Positions 46,820-56,283 of a stretch of 64,000 nucleotides of DNA are shown one piece after another. The stretch is from Paenochrobactrum gallinarii (lineage in GTDB: Bacteria > Pseudomonadota > Alphaproteobacteria > Rhizobiales > Rhizobiaceae). The translations under genes and the position numbers were made by a program. The stretch's first letter is position 1; each line of letters opens with the position of its first letter. The notes beneath the pieces were generated by a model. That model was given only the letters and a program-made list of their open reading frames with translations, did not search any database and had not been told where the DNA came from. The DNA lies in NCBI RefSeq assembly GCF_014205685.1, contig NZ_JACIIU010000010.1:1-64000 (forward strand). Direction: 5' to 3'.

Positions 46820-47101
46820 CCATGAACTCCACCAACATTACGCCCCTGCCATTGCAAGTTTGACCGTAACTTAACTTCATCACTTAAGCATTAATATTGA
46901 TCACCTGCTCTGCAACATTTGTGGCATTTTTTGTGAATGGATTGATTTACCAGATAAATTGCAAGCGGCTCGCACATTCTTTACGCTGTATTAACCTTAA
47001 TCATTCGATAAAGATCAGGTAAATTCATTATAAGCAATCGGGAATCGGTGTAACAAGCTGAGTTAATTAATAGACGGCTTGATACACCCTAAGGGTCAGT
47101 G

Positions 47102-47692
47102 ATGTTTGGTCAGTTAAAATCAAATGCAGGCAAAGCAAAATGGGCATTTCTTGCCATGAGTGCTGTTTGCCTTTCACTGAGCGGCTGCTCCGGCTATCGC
47201 CCTGCCCCTGATAGTTTCTTCAAGGTTTTAAATCAGCCTTACACATTGGATGCGGGTGATCGTGTACGGGTTACTGTTTTCGAACAGACAGACCTTACCA
47301 ACACATATAGCATTGATCCGGCAGGCTTTCTCTCGTTCCCGCTTGTCGGCAATATTCCGGCCCGTGGTAAAACGGTTAAACAGCTGGAAACGGAAATCGC
47401 CAATCATCTGCGCAACGGCTATCTGCGCCAACCTAATGTCAGCGTTGAAATTGACCGTTACCGCCCTGTTTTCATCATGGGTGAAGTGGGGGCTGCCGGT
47501 CAATATGCTTATGTGCCTGGCATGACTGCACAAAAAGCAATTGCAGCAGCTGGTGGCTTTACACCACGTGCCAATCAAAATGACATCGACATTACCCGTC
47601 AGATCAAGCAGCAGATTATTACAGGACGTGTTGTTATTTCTTCGCCGATTATACCGGGCGACACAATTTATGTGCGCGAAAGATTGTTCTGA
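47102..47692 (+). CDS. Polysaccharide export lipoprotein (GumB/Wza type)
   Basis: The 196-residue protein has a lipobox (SLSGCSG) near residue 30, so it is an outer-membrane lipoprotein. The Poly_export domain is clear (YTLDAGDRVRVTVFEQTDL and FLSFPLVGNIPARGKTVKQL), followed by an SLBB-like part (VFIMGEVGAAGQYAYVPGM). It forms the exit pore for exopolysaccharide. The ATG at 47102 has AAGGG six bases upstream; a GTG lies three bases earlier. It pairs with the sugar transferase about 150 bp downstream. Confidence 0.9.
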   Translation: MFGQLKSNAGKAKWAFLAMSAVCLSLSGCSGYRPAPDSFFKVLNQPYTLDAGDRVRVTVFEQTDLTNTYSIDPAGFLSFPLVGNIPARGKTVKQLETEIANHLRNGYLRQPNVSVEIDRYRPVFIMGEVGAAGQYAYVPGMTAQKAIAAAGGFTPRANQNDIDITRQIKQQIITGRVVISSPIIPGDTIYVRERLF

Positions 47693-47750
47693 TAGAAACC
47701 CACACTTACCAGTTCAGGCTTGAATTTTCTCTATCCTCTTAATTTTAATA

Positions 47751-47783
47751 AAAAATCCTCAGTTTTTTACAAGGATTTTTGCC
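47751..47783 (+). terminator. Terminator-like hairpin between export and transferase genes
   Basis: AAAAATCCT pairs with AGGATTTTT, stem of nine with T-rich 3' end. It may attenuate transcription into the transferase gene or end the export gene. Confidence 0.55.
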
Positions 47784-47840
47784 GCACAACATGGTAAAGC
47801 ATTGGCATTGATCCATCTTTTCTGACGTGAGGCTTTCTCA

Positions 47841-49337
47841 GTGGGCGACGATACAAAAAGCCAGAACACAAACTCCGAGCCTGTTGCGCTTAATCCAATG
47901 GCTGCACAGGTTGCTGAGCAATATAAAAACAACACCTATTCTCCGGTGATGTTTTGTGGCCTTGTTCGTATTGCTGAGTTTACCGCAGTTACTTTAGCGG
48001 GGATCGGCTGTTTTCTTTTTTATGTCGGATTCAACTCAAAAGTTTGGCTTTATTATCCGTTTGTGAGCCTATTTGGGGCGGCGCTCTATCTGATCTTCAT
48101 GGAAATCAATGATGGTTTTCAGCTCTCAGCTTTGCGATCCCCGCTGAAACAGATCAGCCGGATTCTCATTGCATGGGTTTCCGCTTTCACGGTGCTGACA
48201 GCAGCTGCTTTCTTACTAAAAGTGTCGGCTGATTTTTCGCGTTTCTGGTTTTTACTATGGTTTGTGTCCGGCTTCTGCCTGCTCATTATCATGCGCACTC
48301 TGACGGCCTACAAAATCCGCTCATGGGTTCGTGATGGCACTATGGAACGTCGAGCCGTGATTGTTGGCGGCGGAGCCAATGCGGAAACACTTATTCGCTC
48401 GCTTGAAGCGCAACCGGAAAATGATATTCGCATTTGCGGAATTTTTGATGATCGTGACAATCGTCGCTCGCCACCCATTGTTGCGGGCTATCCAAAACTT
48501 GGCAACATTTCCGAGCTGGTGGAATTTGCCCGCATCGCGCATATTGATATGCTGATTGTCTCCATTCCGATCTCTGCGGAAGAACGTGTTCTGTCGCTTT
48601 TGAAAAAACTATGGGTGTTGCCGGTCGATATTCGCCTTTCAGCGCATAATAGCCACTTGCGTTTTCGTCCGCGCGCTTATTCCTATATCGGCAATCTGCC
48701 CATGCTGGATGTGTTCGACAAGCCAATTACCGACTGGGATTCGGTTGCAAAACGTATCTTTGACATCATCTTCAGCCTTATCGGTATTATTGTTTTTTCC
48801 CCCATTATGTTGCTCACCGCGATTGCAATTAAGCTCGACAGCCGTGGGCCGGTATTTTTCAAACAAAAACGCCATGGCTTTAATAATGAAGTGATTGAAG
48901 TGCTGAAATTCCGCTCCATGTATCACGAGCAGAGCGATTTCACTGCGAAAGTCACTGTCAGTCGTAATGACCCGCGTGTCACCCGTGTCGGGCGTTTTAT
49001 CCGTAAAGCGTCTATTGATGAGCTGCCGCAGTTTTTCAATGCGCTGATGGGCTCTCTCTCGCTTGTCGGCCCTCGCCCTCATGCGGTTTCAGCGGTCTCT
49101 CACAACCTGCTTTATAATGAAGTGGTGGATGGCTATTTTGCCCGTCACCGTGTGAAACCCGGCGTCACCGGCTGGGCACAGATTAATGGCTGGCGTGGTG
49201 AGATTGATAATGCGGAAAAAATCCGTATGCGCACCGAGTTCGATCTTTATTATATCGAAAACTGGTCACTATGGTTTGACTTGAAAATTTTATTCCTCAC
49301 GCCAATCCGGTTACTCAACACTGAAAACGCCTATTAA
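47841..49337 (+). CDS. Undecaprenyl-phosphate sugar phosphotransferase (WbaP/ExoY type)
   Basis: The 498-residue protein has four to five membrane segments in the first 150 residues, a CoA_binding-like soluble domain (AVIVGGGANAETLIRSLEAQ) in the middle, and a C-terminal bacterial sugar transferase domain (KRIFDIIFSLIGIIVFSPIM, FRSMYHEQ, DELPQFFNALMGSLSLVGPR, RHRVKPGVTGWAQINGW). It starts a lipid-linked repeat unit by moving a sugar phosphate to undecaprenyl phosphate. The first sugar cannot be read. The GTG at 47841 has GAGG eight bases upstream. With the GumB-like gene and the kinase-like gene it makes a minimal exopolysaccharide locus. Confidence 0.9.
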   Translation: MGDDTKSQNTNSEPVALNPMAAQVAEQYKNNTYSPVMFCGLVRIAEFTAVTLAGIGCFLFYVGFNSKVWLYYPFVSLFGAALYLIFMEINDGFQLSALRSPLKQISRILIAWVSAFTVLTAAAFLLKVSADFSRFWFLLWFVSGFCLLIIMRTLTAYKIRSWVRDGTMERRAVIVGGGANAETLIRSLEAQPENDIRICGIFDDRDNRRSPPIVAGYPKLGNISELVEFARIAHIDMLIVSIPISAEERVLSLLKKLWVLPVDIRLSAHNSHLRFRPRAYSYIGNLPMLDVFDKPITDWDSVAKRIFDIIFSLIGIIVFSPIMLLTAIAIKLDSRGPVFFKQKRHGFNNEVIEVLKFRSMYHEQSDFTAKVTVSRNDPRVTRVGRFIRKASIDELPQFFNALMGSLSLVGPRPHAVSAVSHNLLYNEVVDGYFARHRVKPGVTGWAQINGWRGEIDNAEKIRMRTEFDLYYIENWSLWFDLKILFLTPIRLLNTENAY

Positions 49338-49343
49338 CGTAAT

Positions 49344-49382
49344 AAAAAAGCGGCTTTGAGAAATCAAATCCGCTTTTTTTTA
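49344..49382. terminator. Terminator after the sugar transferase gene
   Basis: AAAGCGG pairs with CCGCTTT, with a run of T on the plus strand and A-rich sequence on the other side. Confidence 0.8.
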
Positions 49383-49402
49383 AATCACTACAAGCTTAAA
49401 TC

Positions 49403-50380
49403 TTAAGGGATCAGGATTGTACCACCCGTGGTTTTACGCCCTTCCAGATCCTCATGCGCCTGACGTGCATCTTTAAGCGCATAGGTCTGGTTGATGTTAA
49501 TTTTCACCACACCTTTGGCAACAACATCAAAGAGATCCTGTGCTGTTTGTTCCAGTTCTTCACGCTTGGCAATATAATGGAACAAAGTTGGGCGGGTCAC
49601 AAAAAGTGAACCTTTTTGCGATAGTAATCCTAAATCAAATGGCGGAACAGAGCCGGATGACTGGCCGAAACTGACCAGCATACCGCGGAATTTAAGCACA
49701 TCAAGCGAGCCCATATAGGTGTCTTTGCCAACGGAATCATAAACGACATCGACGCCTGCGCCATTGGTGATCTCTTTAACGCGATCAACAAAGTTTTCGG
49801 TGTTGTAATTGATGACATGGTCAAAACCATGTGCACGCGCCAGATTGGCTTTTTCCTCCGAACCGGCAGTGCCGATCACGGTTGCGCCCAGATATTTTGC
49901 CCACTGGCCTGCAATCAAGCCGACACCGCCAGCAGCGGCATGAAACAGTATGGTTGTGCCAGCCTGAACCTTAAAAGTCTGGCGCAGCAAATATTGAGCG
50001 GTCATGCCTTTCAGCATCATACCGGCCGCTTGCTTCAGATCAACTTCATCAGGCACGATCACCAAACGATCAGCCGGCACAATGCGCTCATCTGCATAAG
50101 AGCCCGGAGAGCCGACATAGGCCACGCGGTCACCAATTTTCACATTGGTGACACCCTCGCCAACCGCAACCACAATACCGGCACCTTCATTACCAGGGGT
50201 AAAAGGCAGTTTTTCAGCCTTATAAAGGCCGGTGCGGAAATAAACATCAATGAAGTTAACACCAACTGCCACATGACGAACCTTAGCCTCACCAGCTTCA
50301 GGCTCACCAATTTCAACTGACTGGTATTTAAGTTCTTCTGCGCCGCCCGTTTGCGATACTCTGATTGCGTTGATCGTCAT
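49403..50380 (-). CDS. Quinone oxidoreductase (NADPH:quinone reductase)
   Basis: The 325-residue protein belongs to the medium-chain zinc-free alcohol dehydrogenase group, with the NADPH-binding motif LFHAAAGGVGLIAGQWAK and substrate residues FIDVYFRTGLY and PGNEGAGIVVAVG. QOR enzymes reduce quinones with NADPH. The start codon overlaps the stop of pcs by four bases (ATGA), so translation is coupled. Confidence 0.9.
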   Translation of the reverse strand: MTINAIRVSQTGGAEELKYQSVEIGEPEAGEAKVRHVAVGVNFIDVYFRTGLYKAEKLPFTPGNEGAGIVVAVGEGVTNVKIGDRVAYVGSPGSYADERIVPADRLVIVPDEVDLKQAAGMMLKGMTAQYLLRQTFKVQAGTTILFHAAAGGVGLIAGQWAKYLGATVIGTAGSEEKANLARAHGFDHVINYNTENFVDRVKEITNGAGVDVVYDSVGKDTYMGSLDVLKFRGMLVSFGQSSGSVPPFDLGLLSQKGSLFVTRPTLFHYIAKREELEQTAQDLFDVVAKGVVKININQTYALKDARQAHEDLEGRKTTGGTILIP

Positions 50381-51204
50381 ATGCTACCCTTCACATTTTC
50401 ACCTGAACTACCAAGCTTTGGAAAAAACTGCATAACCGCACCGATACAATACATGTAGATACCGGCAACCGAGATTGCCACGCGCAGCCATAACGGCGCA
50501 TCAAGCGAGTAATAAAGCGCTGTAACACCAAGCACACACCATAACAGGAAAATGCTTAAGTTGAGCATACGCAGACGTACGACCCGCACCGGATGCAGGA
50601 AGTAAATCGGCATGAATGAGAGAATGGCCGAGAACACAACAATGCTGAAGGCGACCCATTCGCCCGGACGCACGATAAATAAGGTGAAAACAACCATGTT
50701 CCAGACAACCGGAAAACCTTTGAAGAAGTTTTCACGTGTTTTCATTCCTGTATCGGCATAATAAATGGCACTGGAGACCACAATAATCGCGCCCGAGATG
50801 AAAGACAGATTTTGCCCCATGAAACCGCTTTGATAAAGCGCGAAGGCGGGAATCAAAACATAGGTCACATAATCGATAATATTATCGAGCAACTCGCCTG
50901 ACCAGTTTGGCAACACATATTTGACTTCCAGCTTGCGGGCAATCGGCCCGTCAATACCGTCAACAAAGAGTGCGAGCCCCAACCACCAGAACATCGCTGT
51001 CCAGCGGCCATCACTGGCAGCAACAATGGACAAAAATGCCAGAAACGAGCCGGATGCTGTGAGTAAGTGAACCGAAAAAGCCTTGGCCTGAGGTGCCGTC
51101 ACTTTTTTGGCTTTAATCTTGTCTGCGATTTTGCTTTTCACGCTTCTTAACCGTTTCTGTCTCGATCTTTTCGTATGGGCTGCATTATCAGCACGATTTA
51201 ACAT
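50377..51204 (-). CDS. pcs: Phosphatidylcholine synthase
   Basis: The 275-residue membrane protein is in the CDP-alcohol phosphatidyltransferase family and has its active-site motif: DGIDGPIARKLEVKY followed by GELLDNIIDY. Pcs condenses choline with CDP-diacylglycerol and is typical of Rhizobium, Brucella and relatives, where it makes membrane phosphatidylcholine. It has about eight membrane segments and a positively charged N-terminal tail. It overlaps the downstream quinone oxidoreductase gene by four bases. Confidence 0.94.
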   Translation of the reverse strand: MLNRADNAAHTKRSRQKRLRSVKSKIADKIKAKKVTAPQAKAFSVHLLTASGSFLAFLSIVAASDGRWTAMFWWLGLALFVDGIDGPIARKLEVKYVLPNWSGELLDNIIDYVTYVLIPAFALYQSGFMGQNLSFISGAIIVVSSAIYYADTGMKTRENFFKGFPVVWNMVVFTLFIVRPGEWVAFSIVVFSAILSFMPIYFLHPVRVVRLRMLNLSIFLLWCVLGVTALYYSLDAPLWLRVAISVAGIYMYCIGAVMQFFPKLGSSGENVKGSI

Positions 51205-51373
51205 GGGTTTCTACCAGCCTTTAGCAATAGCATGCAAACCACAAAATAAAACCGGCCATTAAATGCACGTTTTCTGCGATTAGCCTTTACACTGTAAAAT
51301 GCTATAAAAGCCAGCAAGACTTATATTATGTTGAGGAATCAACAAGACGTCTCGTGTGTTGAGGATAAGTTCA

Positions 51374-52582
51374 ATGAAACATGGCCAGACTAGAGATATT
51401 ATAATCAATGGTGGCGGACCTGCCGGTATGATGGCAGCGCTGGCGTTAACGGGGCGCGGCTATCATGTCACGCTGATCGGCCCTAAATCGGACAAAGATG
51501 ACCGCCGCACCACTGCTTTGATGAATCCGGCCATTCAGTTTCTGGAAAGTATCAATGTATGGGACGCTATCCGGCCGAAAGCCGCTGCCTTATCTTCCAT
51601 GCGGATTATTGATGGCACCAAGCGCCTCATCCGCAGCCCGACCGTGACATTCAGAGCATCTGAACTTGGTGAAGAAACATTCGGTTTCAATATTCCCAAC
51701 GCGCATTTGAACGAAAAGCTTAGTGAAGCTGTCATTGCCGATCAACGTATTGAGCGCATCCATGCGCATGCCGGGAGTTTTATCTCCAATACTGATAATG
51801 TCGAACTGACTTTATCGGATGGTCAGCTTTTCAATACACGGCTTTTGATTGCTGCTGACGGGCGCAATTCAGGTGCCAGAGATGCAGCCGGTATCCGCAC
51901 ACATCGTTGGGCATATCCGCAAACGGCTGTTGTTTTATGCTTTAGCCATGAGCGCCCACATGAAAATATTTCCACTGAGTTTCACACTGAAACCGGCCCA
52001 TTTACGCAAGTTCCCTTACAGGGCAACCGTTCAAGTTTAGTCTGGGTGGTGGATCCGGCACAGGCTTCCGCGCTTTTAACTATGAGTGCAGAACAACTTA
52101 GCCGTGAAGTTGAAAACCGTATGCAGCATATGCTGGGCGCTGTGAGTGTTGAAACTGTGCCGCAAGGCTGGCCTCTTTCAGGGCTGGTGCCGCATGTTTT
52201 TGCAGCCAAACGCACAATCCTGATCGGTGAAGCAGCCCATGTGTTTCCGCCGATCGGTGCGCAAGGGCTTAATCTGGGCACCCGCGATATTGAAACTATT
52301 CTGACTGCGTTAAAAGCCGATATCAGCGATCCGGGTAGTGATCGTGTTATTCGTCAATATGACCGCCTGCGCCGCCCTGATATTCTGGCACGAACCGGCT
52401 CGGTCGATGCGCTGAATCGTTCATTACTATCACCGATGCTGCCAGCGCAGATCGCACGCAATCTAGGCCTTGAAATGTTACGTAATTTCATGCCGTTACG
52501 TTCATTCTTTATGCGTGAAGGTTTGCGCCCGGGCAGCGGTTTCAACAAAATGCTGCCTGCATTTTCAAAGCGCAAAGCTTGA
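51374..52582 (+). CDS. UbiH/UbiF-family FAD monooxygenase
   Basis: The 402-residue protein has the FAD-binding IIINGGGPAGMMAALALTGR at its start, DGRNSGARDAAGI in the middle, and the GD-like motif ILIGEAAHVFPPIGAQGLNL near residue 285. These are the motifs of ubiquinone-pathway hydroxylases (UbiH/F/I/Coq6). Which ring position it modifies cannot be read. The ATG at 51374 has GAGGAT upstream. A terminator follows. Confidence 0.9.
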   Translation: MKHGQTRDIIINGGGPAGMMAALALTGRGYHVTLIGPKSDKDDRRTTALMNPAIQFLESINVWDAIRPKAAALSSMRIIDGTKRLIRSPTVTFRASELGEETFGFNIPNAHLNEKLSEAVIADQRIERIHAHAGSFISNTDNVELTLSDGQLFNTRLLIAADGRNSGARDAAGIRTHRWAYPQTAVVLCFSHERPHENISTEFHTETGPFTQVPLQGNRSSLVWVVDPAQASALLTMSAEQLSREVENRMQHMLGAVSVETVPQGWPLSGLVPHVFAAKRTILIGEAAHVFPPIGAQGLNLGTRDIETILTALKADISDPGSDRVIRQYDRLRRPDILARTGSVDALNRSLLSPMLPAQIARNLGLEMLRNFMPLRSFFMREGLRPGSGFNKMLPAFSKRKA

Positions 52583-52601
52583 GCTTTAAAAACTGAACAA
52601 A

Positions 52602-52640
52602 AATAAAGCCGGTCAATCGACCGGCTTTATTGTTTTTATT
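52602..52640. terminator. Terminator between ubiH-like gene and helicase
   Basis: AATAAAGCCGGTC pairs with GACCGGCTTTATT around a 4-base loop, with T-rich sequence on the plus side; it serves both converging genes. Confidence 0.9.
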
Positions 52641-52650
52641 CCTGCAATGA

Positions 52651-54270
52651 TCAGCTGGACTGACTATTGCCGATATTAATTTCAATCAGCATGAAAGCCG
52701 GAATATCATTACCGAAACCAATCGGTGAAGGGCCGTCATCATGATCACGGCGATGATTGTTGCGGCGGTTCTGCTGATCATTCTGACCGCGCAAACGGCG
52801 TTCTTCATTCGCAGCGCGGATTTGCTCGCGACGGCTGCCTGCATCAGCAGGTGCAACATTTTTGTGCTGGCCAACAAAAATCGGCACATCATCAATAATA
52901 GGCTGTGCGGCTTTGCTCAGATCCTGCGGCATTTCTTCGCTTACACGCGGCTCTTTTTCAGCTACGCGCACATCTTTATCCGCTTTATCTGAATGTTGTG
53001 CTTTTTGCGGCTTGCCACGTTGATTACGGCCACGACGATTATTGCTGTTGTCTTCAGTTTCTTCAACGGCAGGCAATGTCGAAAGATCACCGTCAAGCCA
53101 TTCAATCTTTTCATTGATCATAGCTTCGATCGCAGCCAATGGCTTGGTATCAGCCTGTGTCACGACTGTGAAAGCTTTACCAGAGCGCCCTGCACGACCA
53201 GTACGGCCAATACGGTGTACATAATCTTCCGCATGAATAGGCACATCAAAATTGAACACATGGCTGACATCAGGAATATCAAGACCACGCGCAGCCACAT
53301 CAGAGGCTACCAAAAGCTTCAAACGGCCTTCTTTGAAATTGCTCAGCATAGTCATGCGCGAGCGCTGGTCCATGTCGCCATGCAATGCACCGGCTTCAAA
53401 ACCGTGTTTTACAAGCGAGCGGAACAGTTCCGACACATCTTTTTTGCGATTGCAGAAGATGATCGCATTTTTCAGTTCAGCTTCTTCCGCATTGATAATA
53501 TCGCGCAGAGCCGCGCGCTTATCCCAAGGTTTCTTACCGGACTTGATCAGACGCTGTGTCACCGTTTTAGCAGTTGAAGAGGCCTTGGCCGTTTCAATGC
53601 GTACTGGTGAATGCAAAAACTGCTCGGTCAGTTTGGTAATTTCCGGCGGCATAGTGGCCGAGAAAAACAAGGTCTGACGGGTAAACGGAATGAGTTTGCA
53701 AATACGCTCAATGTCAGGGATGAAACCCATATCCAGCATACGGTCAGCCTCATCAACGACGAGGATTTCCACGCCGGTGAGCAGCAGTTTACCGCGTTCA
53801 AAATGGTCAAGCATACGGCCGGGCGTTGCGATCAGGACATCCGCGCCCCGCTCAAGCTTACGCTCCTGCTCTTCAAATGAAACACCACCAATGAGCAAAG
53901 CCACATTGAGGCGGTGATTAATACCATATTTGGTGAAGTTTTCTTCCACCTGTGCAGCCAGTTCACGGGTTGGCTCAAGGATGAGCGTGCGCGGCATACG
54001 GGCACGGGCACGACCTTTTTCCAGCAAGGTCAGCATTGGTAAAACGAAAGAAGCGGTTTTACCTGTTCCTGTTTGGGCAATTCCCAAAACATCCTTGCGC
54101 TCAAGTGCTGGAGGAATTGTGCCGGCCTGAATAGGGGTTGGGGCTGTATAGCCTGCCGTTTCTACAGCTGAAAGCACTTTCGGGGAAAGTCCGAGTTCGG
54201 CGAATGTTGTCAATGGAGGCTTAGCTCTCTTAGCTTGGGTTTTAGTGATCATATCATTCTGATGCAGCAT
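52651..54270 (-). CDS. DEAD-box RNA helicase (RhlE-like)
   Basis: The 539-residue helicase has the DEAD core: Q motif with GYTAPTPIQAGTIP, Walker A AQTGTGKTASF, PTRELAAQ, VDEADRMLDMGF, SATMP and HRIGRTGRAGRSG. The C-terminal 150 residues are Arg/Asn/Gln-rich (NNRRGRNQRGKPQK) and probably bind RNA. RhlE-type proteins unwind rRNA or cold-stress RNAs. A second start at 54252 (MITKTQAKR) is about equally likely; neither has a strong ribosome binding site. Confidence 0.92.
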   Translation of the reverse strand: MLHQNDMITKTQAKRAKPPLTTFAELGLSPKVLSAVETAGYTAPTPIQAGTIPPALERKDVLGIAQTGTGKTASFVLPMLTLLEKGRARARMPRTLILEPTRELAAQVEENFTKYGINHRLNVALLIGGVSFEEQERKLERGADVLIATPGRMLDHFERGKLLLTGVEILVVDEADRMLDMGFIPDIERICKLIPFTRQTLFFSATMPPEITKLTEQFLHSPVRIETAKASSTAKTVTQRLIKSGKKPWDKRAALRDIINAEEAELKNAIIFCNRKKDVSELFRSLVKHGFEAGALHGDMDQRSRMTMLSNFKEGRLKLLVASDVAARGLDIPDVSHVFNFDVPIHAEDYVHRIGRTGRAGRSGKAFTVVTQADTKPLAAIEAMINEKIEWLDGDLSTLPAVEETEDNSNNRRGRNQRGKPQKAQHSDKADKDVRVAEKEPRVSEEMPQDLSKAAQPIIDDVPIFVGQHKNVAPADAGSRREQIRAANEERRLRGQNDQQNRRNNHRRDHDDGPSPIGFGNDIPAFMLIEINIGNSQSS

Positions 54271-54551
54271 TATAAAATGCCAAGCATGACAGAAAGAATA
54301 TACTTATAAATGATCAGACATTTATCTTTAGCTTTGCGATAAAAGGATGAGCTTCAAAAGTCAACAAAAATGGCATTTTTGTTAAGTTTTGACGGTTCAA
54401 AGCGATAAAAATGCTTCAATTAGAGAGCTCCGCAATCAAATCAGAGCAAAAGAAGACTTCATCACCAATCTTAGCGCATATAAAGGCACTGTTATTTACA
54501 TCATATAGGCGCATAACACACTCTAGATAAGAGGCTTTATAAGAGTATGTG

Positions 54552-55328
54552 TTAATTGTGCCTGAACTGCTCGGTTAAAATACGCTCATCCCATGAGTGG
54601 TTTTTATCAAACAGAATATTGATTTTACTGTTACGTGCTTCACGAATGGTAACACTCAGGACGGATTTCACTTCCTTATTATCCGCAACCGCATTCACTG
54701 GGCGCTTATCGGCTTCCAATATATCAAAGCGAACATTTACGTTTTTAGGCAAAAGCGCCCCGCCCCAGCGACGCGGCCGATAAGGGCTGACAGCCGTTAA
54801 TGCCAGAAGCGGTGCTTCCAGAGGCAGGATCGGCCCTTGCGCCGACAAATTATAAGCGGTTGAACCGGCAGGGGTTGCCAACATCACGCCGTCACAAACA
54901 AGTTCTTCCAGCCGCACTTTATCATCAATGGAGATTTGTACCTTGGCCGCCTGATAGGACTGGCGGAACAAAGACACTTCATTAATAGCCATCGCTACGA
55001 TTTCACCGCCGCTCGCTGCCTTGGCACGCATACGCAAAGGTCGGATTGTTTCCAATTGGGCATCTGCCAGCCGCTCCGGCAGTCCCTCGACATGAAATTC
55101 GTTCATTAGAAAACCAACCGAACCGCGATTCATTCCATAGACCGGTTTGCCGGTATTCATAAAGTCGCGAAGCGTTTGCAACATCAAACCGTCGCCACCA
55201 AGGGCAACAATCACATCAGCATCCTCAATTTTGGTCTGTCCATAGCGGGCAACGCACAAAGATTCGGCTTCAAGCGATTCTTTTGTGCCGGAAGAAAGGA
55301 AATGATAGCTGTTAAATTCACGCGACAT
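54552..55328 (-). CDS. nadK: NAD kinase
   Basis: The 258-residue enzyme phosphorylates NAD to NADP. The catalytic GGDG is in VIVALGGDGLMLQTLR near residue 44, followed by NRGSVGFLMNEF and VCDGVMLATPAGSTAYNLSA. It is of the shorter proteobacterial type. It is monocistronic, with about 280 bp of non-coding DNA before the helicase. Confidence 0.95.
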   Translation of the reverse strand: MSREFNSYHFLSSGTKESLEAESLCVARYGQTKIEDADVIVALGGDGLMLQTLRDFMNTGKPVYGMNRGSVGFLMNEFHVEGLPERLADAQLETIRPLRMRAKAASGGEIVAMAINEVSLFRQSYQAAKVQISIDDKVRLEELVCDGVMLATPAGSTAYNLSAQGPILPLEAPLLALTAVSPYRPRRWGGALLPKNVNVRFDILEADKRPVNAVADNKEVKSVLSVTIREARNSKINILFDKNHSWDERILTEQFRHN

Positions 55329-55484
55329 ATGTTTTTTCAGGCTCCATCAGTGCCAAATTGTGGATGAATAATGCAGTTTATCCATAAAAAGGGGTAGCAC
55401 AGCTAAAAAAACTTAGCCAGTCGACGTTTTTTTAGATTTTCCCCTTTACTCTTTGAATTAATATGCTATTTCAGCATCAAGGTT

Positions 55485-55560
<76 letters not shown>

Positions 55561-55962
55561 CTTTTCCTAACATGTTTAAATTGTTAGAAGCTTGGTGCTT
55601 AATCAAGCGATCATATATATGATCATCAACCTCCCTGATAAATCTTCATGCAAAACGCAAGCACTCCAAACGTGCTTACAGTTGCAGCACATTCTAATTC
55701 ATTACGAATCAAGTCGATTGATCCGGAAGAATTACCTTCCAACTCAGCATTAAAAATACAGCTCTCTCAAAAAACTTAAATGCTAAGTAAGTGAGCTGCA
55801 TTCAGGCTCATGATTTCGGTAACGGGGGCTTCCATGTCAAGCATTTTTTGACGTGCGAATACACGCCATAGCTATGGTGTTGATCCTATCTGTATTTTTA
55901 CGTTCCTGTTTGCGTTGCTGTCTTCGCGTGATGTCAACCCGGGTACATGCTTCGGTCCGTGG
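55561..55962. other. Intergenic region after tRNA-Thr, with two palindromes
   Basis: I see no gene. A perfect 16-bp palindrome GATCATATATATGATC lies at 55609-55624, and ACGCCATAGCTATGGTGT at 55863-55880 is an 18-bp palindrome with one G-T mismatch. The right part may be the non-coding end of the IS110 remnant that follows. Confidence 0.5.
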
Positions 55963-56254
55963 TCAGCGCAATTGGCTGCCAACGTGATGCTGGTTCAAAT
56001 GTAATCCCGATGTGCATATCTCATGGGTGCGCTCGACTTTCATCGGCACAGTCCTGACCCCTGTATCATCTGACAGAAAGTCGGTATCATCGACCCACCT
56101 TCGATGAAGGATAACACTGGCACGACGCGCCAAAGCAACCATCGCGCGCTTCGTGCCGCAGCTGCGGATGACCTGTGCAGCCATGTTCTCAGCCATGTCG
56201 AACGTCCTCGATGCATCATGACTGTCGCCGCCTGACACCGCGCGCGGCGTAAGT
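55963..56254 (-). pseudogene. IS110-family transposase, C-terminal remnant with frameshift
   Basis: In two minus-strand frames the C-terminal IS110/IS1111 transposase pattern is visible: AATVMMHRGRSTWLRTW in one frame, then KRAMVALARRASVILHRRW and VDDTDF in the next. Family members read here AANVMLTR... then RRAMVALARRLAVIMHRIWVDGTEF. The switch of frames shows at least one indel. The right edge ends exactly at the IS3 boundary, so the N-terminal part was lost or displaced by IS3 insertion. Confidence 0.75.
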
Positions 56255-56283
56255 TGGACTTGTCCCGCTTTATTTCCGCCTCA

